Assembly (NCBI GenBank): GCA_009699915.1
Contig: WLNG01000036.1
Location: 1-9,363 of the forward strand
Length of the DNA: 9,363 nucleotides
Source: Actinomycetota bacterium
Lineage (GTDB): Bacteria > Actinomycetota > Thermoleophilia > Solirubrobacterales > Solirubrobacteraceae
Direction of reading: 5' to 3'
Part shown: in pieces, positions 4,940 through 9,363 of the stretch
Layout of the letters: the number at the start of each line of letters is the position of its first letter
How positions within the stretch are numbered: position 1 is the stretch's first letter
The notes under the pieces: model-generated
Told to the model about the DNA's origin: nothing
What the model saw: the letters and a program-made list of their open reading frames with translations, nothing else
The model's database searches: none
Translations under genes and position numbers: made by a program

Positions 4940-6167
4940 CCGCCACTGGTTCGAGTCGATCGCGGAGGCGCAGCGCCGCGCGCGCAAGCGCCTGCCTGCG
5001 TCGGTCTATCTGGCGCTGATCGCCGGCGCGGAGGCCGGCGTGACGGTCGACGACAACCTGCGCGCCTTCAGCGAGCTGGGATTCATCCCGCGCGTGGCGA
5101 CCGGCGACCCGGGCGCACGCACGATCTCCACGACCGTGCTCGGGCAGGAGCTCGCGCTCCCCGTGATGATCTCCCCGACCGGCGTCCAGGCGGTGGCTCC
5201 GGGCGGCGAGGTCACCGTCGCCAGGGCCGCGGTCGCGGCTGGGACGGCGATGGGCGTCGGCTCACTCGGGAGCAAGTCGATCGAGGAGGTCGTGGCGACC
5301 AATCCGCGCACGTTCTTCCAGATGTACTGGATGGGCACGCGCGAGCGCATGAGCCAGACCATGGAGCGCGCGCGCCAAGCCGATGCCAAGGGCCTGATCG
5401 TCACGCTCGACTGGTCGTTCGCCCATCGGCGCGACTGGGGCAGCCCGGCGATTCCGGAGCGGCTGGACCTCAAGGCGATGGCGCAGCTCGCGCCGCAGGC
5501 GCTGCGACGCCCACGCTGGCTGCTCGACTACCTGCGCGCCGGGGAGCTGCCCGACCTCACCGCGCCGAACTGCGCGCCGCCCGGCGGCGAGGCGCCGACC
5601 TTCTTCGGCGCCTACGGCGAGTGGATGCAGACGCCGCTGCCCAGCTGGGACGACATCGCCTGGATGCGCCAGGAGTGGGGCGGCCCGTTTCTCGTCAAGG
5701 GGATCATGCATCCGGACGACGCCCGTCAGGCCGTCGCGATCGGCGCGGACGCGATCTCCGTCTCCAACCACGGCGGCAACAACCTCGACAGCACGCCCGC
5801 ATCGATCCGCGCGCTGCCCGGCATCGTCGAGGCCGTCGGCGGCGATGTCGAGATCCTGCTCGACGGCGGCATCCGCCGCGGCGGCGATGTCGTCAAGGCG
5901 CTCGCCCTCGGCGCCCGGGCCGTGCTGATCGGCCGCGCCTACCTCTGGGGCCTTGCGGCCGGCGGCCAGGCCGGCGTTGCCAACGTCCTCGACATTCTCC
6001 GCGGCGGGATCGAGGAGACCCTCGCCGGCTTGGGTGTGGCGTCGATCCACGATCTGACGCCCGATCACATCGTCATGCCGGCCGACTTCAGCCGAGCAGG
6101 CGCCCACGCGACCGGCGCGGGCGCCGGTCTTGGCGCCGACGTCGGCCTGCCTGGCGGCAACGGCTGA
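4929..6167 (+). CDS. mftD: Mycofactocin biosynthesis FMN-dependent deaminase MftD
   Basis: This 412-residue protein belongs to the FMN-dependent alpha-hydroxy-acid dehydrogenase family (lactate/glycolate oxidase fold, TIM barrel). In the pathway it oxidatively deaminates AHDP, the dipeptide-derived core released by MftE, to premycofactocin, whose alpha-keto amide is the redox centre. FMN-fold landmarks are PVMISPTGVQAV (~79-90), FFQMYW (~129-134), LIVTLDW (~155-161), the barrel-strand segment FLVKGIMHP and LDGGIRRGGDVVKAL. The catalytic-His region reads SNHGGNNLD with His281. Ordinary lactate and glycolate oxidases have Arg-Gln after the two Gly, so Asn-Asn fits the MftD branch rather than a lactate enzyme. 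AGGTG (4920-4924) is a good ribosome binding site inside mftC. The last ~20 residues are a low-complexity Gly/Ala tail. Confidence 0.93.
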   Translation: MASSRHWFESIAEAQRRARKRLPASVYLALIAGAEAGVTVDDNLRAFSELGFIPRVATGDPGARTISTTVLGQELALPVMISPTGVQAVAPGGEVTVARAAVAAGTAMGVGSLGSKSIEEVVATNPRTFFQMYWMGTRERMSQTMERARQADAKGLIVTLDWSFAHRRDWGSPAIPERLDLKAMAQLAPQALRRPRWLLDYLRAGELPDLTAPNCAPPGGEAPTFFGAYGEWMQTPLPSWDDIAWMRQEWGGPFLVKGIMHPDDARQAVAIGADAISVSNHGGNNLDSTPASIRALPGIVEAVGGDVEILLDGGIRRGGDVVKALALGARAVLIGRAYLWGLAAGGQAGVANVLDILRGGIEETLAGLGVASIHDLTPDHIVMPADFSRAGAHATGAGAGLGADVGLPGGNG

Positions 6168-6178
6168 CCAACGGCACC

Positions 6179-6865
6179 ATGGGTACAGCGCTCGCCGACC
6201 TCTCATGGCCCGACGCCGAGCGGCTCACCACCCGGACGATCCTGGCCGTGCCGGTCGGCGCCACCGAGCAGCACGGACCGCACCTGCCGCTGTCGACCGA
6301 CACCGACATCGCGGTGTCACTCGTCGGGATGCTCGCGGCAGCGCGCCCAGAGGTGATCTGCGCCCCGCCGGTCGCCTACGGCTCCAGCGGCGAGCATGCC
6401 GGCTTCGCAGGGACGCTTTCGATCGGGCAGGAGGCGACCGAGCTCCTGCTCGTGGAGCTCGTGCGCTCCGCGACGGAGAGCTTTGCCCGCGTGCTGCTGG
6501 TCTCAACCCATGGAGGGAACGCCGCAGCGGTGCGCCGCGCCGTCACGCGCCTGCATGCCGAGGGCCGCGACGTGCTCGCCTGGTCGCCGAACTGGCCCGG
6601 CGACGCGCACGCCGGGCGGAGCGAGACCTCGCTGATGCTCGCGCTGAGCCCAGAGCGCGTCGCGATCGACCGGGCGACCGCCGGGGCGACCGCGCCGCTC
6701 CCTGAGCTGCTCCCGCTGATGGTCGAGCGGGGCGTGCTCGCCGTGAGCGAGACCGGGGTGCTCGGCGATCCGGCCGGCGCCAGCGCGCAGGAGGGCCGGG
6801 CGCTGCTCGATGCGGCGGCGGCCGAGCTCGGCGCGGCAATCGACGCATGGACGCAGGCGCCATGA
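6179..6865 (+). CDS. mftE: Mycofactocin precursor peptide peptidase MftE
   Basis: This 228-residue metallopeptidase of the creatininase family hydrolyses MftC-modified MftA next to the crosslinked Val-tyramine unit and frees AHDP for MftD. Family metal-binding motifs are all present: GATEQHGPHLP with Glu30 and His32, the Asp of STDTD (Asp41), THGGN with His111, and the SET segment with Glu149 just after DAHAGR (His144). Length is typical for MftE. ATG 6179 is 11 bases after the mftD stop; there is no clear Shine-Dalgarno, so translation may depend on ribosomes arriving from mftD. The stop overlaps the likely SDR start by four bases. Here it stands immediately before an SDR gene rather than mftF. 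Confidence 0.94.
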   Translation: MGTALADLSWPDAERLTTRTILAVPVGATEQHGPHLPLSTDTDIAVSLVGMLAAARPEVICAPPVAYGSSGEHAGFAGTLSIGQEATELLLVELVRSATESFARVLLVSTHGGNAAAVRRAVTRLHAEGRDVLAWSPNWPGDAHAGRSETSLMLALSPERVAIDRATAGATAPLPELLPLMVERGVLAVSETGVLGDPAGASAQEGRALLDAAAAELGAAIDAWTQAP

Positions 6866-7635
6866 GCGGCGTCGCACTCGTCACCGGAGCTGCCCGCGGC
6901 ATCGGCGCCGCGACGGTCCGCGCGCTCGCGGCGGACGGCTGGGAGGTGATCGCAGTCGACCGCGCCGCGGACGACCCGAGGCTCCCCTACGCGATGGGCA
7001 GCCGCGCCGAACTGGAGGCGCTCGCCGGAGAGCGTGTCACGACTGCGGTCGCCGACGTCACCGACCGCACGGCGCTCGCCGGCGTCGTGGCGCAGGCGCA
7101 GGAGCGCCACGGCGGTCTCGACGCCGTGATCGCGGCCGCGGGCGTCGTCGCCGGCGGGGTACCGCTCTGGGAGATGGACGAGGACGCGCTCGACGCGGTG
7201 ATCGACGTGAACCTGCTCGGCGTGATCGCCGCCGCGCGCGCCGGCATCCCCGCGCTGCTGCATCGCCCCAAGCCGCGTGCCGGGCGCTTCATCGCGATCT
7301 CCTCGGTGGCCGCGCTCCGCGGCCTGCCGATGCTCGCCGCCTACTGCGCGGCGAAGGCCGGGGTCAGCGGCCTGGTGCGCGGCCTCGCCGCCGACCTGCG
7401 GGGCACCGGCGTCACGGCCAACGCGATCTGCCCGGGCTCGACGCGGACCCCGATCCTCGAGGAGAGCGCGCGCCTCTACGGCCTCCCCTCCTCGGCGGCG
7501 TTCGCCGATCAACAGCCGATCGAGCGACTGATCGAGCCGGAGGAGGTCGCGAGCTTCATCGCCTGGCTCGCGGGCCCCGGCGGGGCGGCGTTCACGGGCG
7601 CGGAGATCCCCGTCGACGGCGGACTCTCGGTGTGA
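6862..7635 (+). CDS. Mycofactocin-coupled short-chain dehydrogenase/reductase
   Basis: This 257-residue classical-type SDR probably oxidises an alcohol with a tightly bound NAD(P) that is re-oxidised by mycofactocin. The cofactor motif TGAARGIG is at residues 8-15. The catalytic set is Asn117, Ser148, Tyr161 and Lys165 (YCAAK). After the second strand (AVDRA) an extra segment (DDPRLPYAMGSRAELEAL) precedes the next strand. Such an insertion marks mycofactocin-coupled SDRs and is thought to bury the nicotinamide cofactor. The usual NNAG motif reads AAAG. I chose ATG 6862, which overlaps the mftE stop as ATGA; ATG 6847 would add five residues. The end overlaps the mftF start as GTGA. Its place inside the biosynthetic operon argues strongly for a mycofactocin link. 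The substrate is unknown. Confidence 0.88.
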   Translation: MSGVALVTGAARGIGAATVRALAADGWEVIAVDRAADDPRLPYAMGSRAELEALAGERVTTAVADVTDRTALAGVVAQAQERHGGLDAVIAAAGVVAGGVPLWEMDEDALDAVIDVNLLGVIAAARAGIPALLHRPKPRAGRFIAISSVAALRGLPMLAAYCAAKAGVSGLVRGLAADLRGTGVTANAICPGSTRTPILEESARLYGLPSSAAFADQQPIERLIEPEEVASFIAWLAGPGGAAFTGAEIPVDGGLSV

Positions 7636-9011
7636 CGGCCCTCCCCGAGGGCCTGCAGATCGCCCTCGACCCGCGCACCTCCTGGACAGGGCGCGATGCC
7701 CTCGTCGGGGGATCCCCACGACAGGTGCTGCGCCTCTCCGCCGCCGGCCGCCGGGCCGTCGAGGGCCTCGAGCGCGGCGATGAGGCGCCGGTACAGATGC
7801 GCGCACTCGGCCGCAGGCTCCTGGACCTCGGGCTCGCCCACCCGCGGCCCCGGCCCGGCGCGGCCCAGATGAGCGTCTGCATCGTGATCCCCGCCCACAA
7901 CCGGGCGGCCGACCTCGAGCGCTGCCTGGCCGCGCTCGAGCCCGGGCAGCCGGTGATCGTCGTCGACGACGGCTCGCAGGACCGTGCTGCCGTCGCCGCC
8001 GCAGCCGGGCGCCACGGCGCGCAGCTGATCCGCCGCGAGTCGGCCGGCGGCCCTGCCGCAGCCCGCAACGCGGCGCTCGCGCACGCGAACGCCGAGATCG
8101 TCGCCTTCCTCGACAGCGACTGCATCGCAACCCCCGGCTGGCTTGCGCCGCTGCTCGCCCACTTCGCCGACCCGCTCGTCGCAGCGGTCGCCCCGCGCAT
8201 CCGGCCCCATCCTGCGGCGTCGGCGCTCGGGCGCTACCTGGCGGTGCGCTGCCCGCTCGACATGGGCGCACAGGAGGGGTACGTCGATCCCGCGGGGCCG
8301 GTGCGCTACGTCCCCAGCGCAGCGCTGCTCGTGCGGCGGAGCGCCCTCGGCGACGGCTTCGACGAGGCGCTGCGCTACGGCGAGGACGTCGACCTTGTCT
8401 GGCGCCTGCGCGAGGCGGGTGGGCGCGTGCGCTACGAGCCGTCGGTGATCGTCGAGCATGCCGAGCCGCTGCGCCTGCGCGACGCGCTGCGACGTCGGGC
8501 GCTGTACGGCTCGTCCGCCGGAGCGCTCTCGCTCCGCCACCCTGGCGCGCTGCCGCCGCTCGTGCTGAACCGCTGGCCGGCGGCGATCCTCGCGCTGCTG
8601 ATCGCGCGGCAACCGCTGGGCGCAGCGGCGCTCGCCGCCGCGCGCAGCACCCTGCTGGCCCGTCGCCTGCGGCCGCTCGGCCTGTCCGGCGACACGGCAG
8701 CCCGATGGACCGCCGAGGCGACCTCGCAGACGGCGCTCGCGACGCTGCACTACGGCAACGGCGTCGGCGCGCCGCTCGTCGCGGCGGCCCTCATCTTCAC
8801 GCGACGCCGGCGCTGGCTCGCGCTGCTGCTCGTCCCCGCGCTGCTGGATCGTCGTGCGCGGCGACCCGACCTGGGCTCCGCGACGTGGACGGCGCTCTTC
8901 CTCGCCGACGAAGGCGCCTACGCGGCCGGCGTGTGGCGCGGGTGCCTGCGCACGCGCTCGGCGCGGCCGCTGATTCCCGCGATCAGGATCCGTCGCCGCG
9001 CCACGGCGTGA
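7632..9011 (+). CDS. mftF: Mycofactocin glycosyltransferase MftF
   Basis: This 459-residue family-2 glycosyltransferase adds glucose units to (pre)mycofactocin, giving the oligoglycosylated cofactor known from mycobacteria. GTG 7632 overlaps the SDR stop by four bases. Residues ~1-75 form a small N-terminal domain (LPEGLQIALD, GGSPRQVLRLS, LLDLGLAHPRP) resembling a PqqD-like winged helix, as is usual for MftF. The GT-A domain starts near residue 77 (MSVCIVIPAHNR), with Asp112-Asp113 in VVDDGS, the metal-binding DSD at 161-163 and the catalytic-loop acidic pair Glu251-Asp252 in YGEDVD. The last third has hydrophobic segments (around ILALLIA and LALLLVPALL) that may associate with the membrane. 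No known mft gene follows on this strand. It converges on the methyltransferase gene with a 29-base overlap. Confidence 0.94.
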   Translation: MTALPEGLQIALDPRTSWTGRDALVGGSPRQVLRLSAAGRRAVEGLERGDEAPVQMRALGRRLLDLGLAHPRPRPGAAQMSVCIVIPAHNRAADLERCLAALEPGQPVIVVDDGSQDRAAVAAAAGRHGAQLIRRESAGGPAAARNAALAHANAEIVAFLDSDCIATPGWLAPLLAHFADPLVAAVAPRIRPHPAASALGRYLAVRCPLDMGAQEGYVDPAGPVRYVPSAALLVRRSALGDGFDEALRYGEDVDLVWRLREAGGRVRYEPSVIVEHAEPLRLRDALRRRALYGSSAGALSLRHPGALPPLVLNRWPAAILALLIARQPLGAAALAAARSTLLARRLRPLGLSGDTAARWTAEATSQTALATLHYGNGVGAPLVAAALIFTRRRRWLALLLVPALLDRRARRPDLGSATWTALFLADEGAYAAGVWRGCLRTRSARPLIPAIRIRRRATA

Positions 9012-9363
9012 GCCGCGGGACCCAGCCGGGAACCGCCAGCCGGTAGCGCTCCCACGCAACTCCGAACCTGCGGGCGAGCAGCGGCTCCTCCACGCGATAG
9101 GCGAGCAGCGCCATCGCCGCGACGTACACCGCCGCGGCCACCACCAGCACCGGCCGGGCGAGGAGCAGACCCTCGCCCGCGATCACGGCCGCGGTCGCCA
9201 CGTACATCGGGTTGCGCACGTATCGGTAGGGCCCGCGCGCGACGAGCTCCACCGGAGGCGCGAGCGGCGAGGGCGTTCCCGAACCGTCAGCGACGAAGCG
9301 CATGAAGCAGGCCGCCACGACGAGCGCGCCCAACGCGATCAGCGCGATGCCCGCGACCACGGC
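8983..9363 (-). CDS. ICMT/PEMT-like membrane methyltransferase (5' end beyond the window)
   Basis: This is the C-terminal ~126 residues of a small integral-membrane methyltransferase related to isoprenylcysteine carboxyl methyltransferases and phospholipid methyltransferases. The SAM-binding signature GPYRYVRNPMYV is followed by hydrophobic helices and then the family end motif EEPLLARRFG...YRLAVPGWVPRL. Family members use SAM to methylate a membrane-embedded or lipophilic acceptor, but bacterial homologues are rarely assigned a substrate. The frame is open to the window edge. A GTG at 9358-9360 exists, but the protein would then start inside a hydrophobic helix, so I take the gene as 5'-partial. 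It points toward mftF and its last 29 bases overlap the mftF 3' end. A link to mycofactocin is not shown. Confidence 0.8.
   Translation of the reverse strand, partial: AVVAGIALIALGALVVAACFMRFVADGSGTPSPLAPPVELVARGPYRYVRNPMYVATAAVIAGEGLLLARPVLVVAAAVYVAAMALLAYRVEEPLLARRFGVAWERYRLAVPGWVPRLTPWRGDGS

Noticed and set aside
3545..4987. Long minus-strand open frame opposite mftB and mftC
   Set aside because: Its sequence is an antisense shadow without recognisable motifs, and mftC is unambiguous.
4929..6167. Annotation of mftD as lactate dehydrogenase or glycolate oxidase
   Set aside because: The fold matches, but the SNHGGNN variant and position between mftC and mftE indicate the mycofactocin-specific deaminase.
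6376..8271. Very long open frame on the minus strand opposite mftE, the SDR and mftF
   Set aside because: Arg/Gly/Ala-rich low-complexity translation without any domain; the plus strand genes here carry full catalytic motifs.

Overview
The window is strongly GC-rich with codons ending mostly in G or C, and it carries a complete mycofactocin cluster. That points to a high-GC actinobacterium (Actinomycetota). A deep lineage such as Thermoleophilia is possible, but this is a guess from gene content and cannot be settled here. No tRNA, rRNA, CRISPR array or insertion sequence was seen.

Layout. Bases 1-737 hold no convincing intact gene. The first ~350 bases are visibly less GC-rich than the rest. 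They contain a possible truncated coding tail (3-122) and a set of nested inverted repeats (223-325). A short in-frame remnant of a glutathione S-transferase N-terminus lies at 620-685. Bases 738-2624 (+) are a compact three-gene unit: a zinc-ribbon Nudix hydrolase, a LOG/TIGR00730-type protein with altered motifs, and a DUF429 predicted nuclease. It meets mftR tail to tail, and the two stop codons share one CTAG.

Bases 2621-9011 are the mycofactocin (MFT) locus. mftR (TetR type, minus strand) is divergent from mftA-mftB-mftC-mftD-mftE-SDR-mftF (plus strand). The genes overlap by a few bases or sit about 10 bp apart, so they look like one translationally coupled transcript. The 60 bp between mftR and mftA has candidate back-to-back promoters with interleaved -10 elements over short palindromes, as expected for autoregulation by MftR.

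How the genes work together (known family biochemistry): MftA is the precursor peptide. MftB presents it to the radical SAM enzyme MftC, which decarboxylates the C-terminal Tyr and crosslinks it to the adjacent Val. MftE releases the modified dipeptide core (AHDP). MftD oxidatively deaminates it to premycofactocin, the redox-active form. MftF glycosylates it. The SDR between mftE and mftF has the features of a mycofactocin-coupled, nicotinoprotein-type dehydrogenase and is the probable user of the cofactor. No mftG-type GMC oxidoreductase and no soluble mftM-type methyltransferase is in the window.

The right edge (8983-9363, minus) holds the C-terminal part of an ICMT/PEMT-like membrane methyltransferase. 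It overlaps the 3' end of mftF tail to tail and runs off the window.
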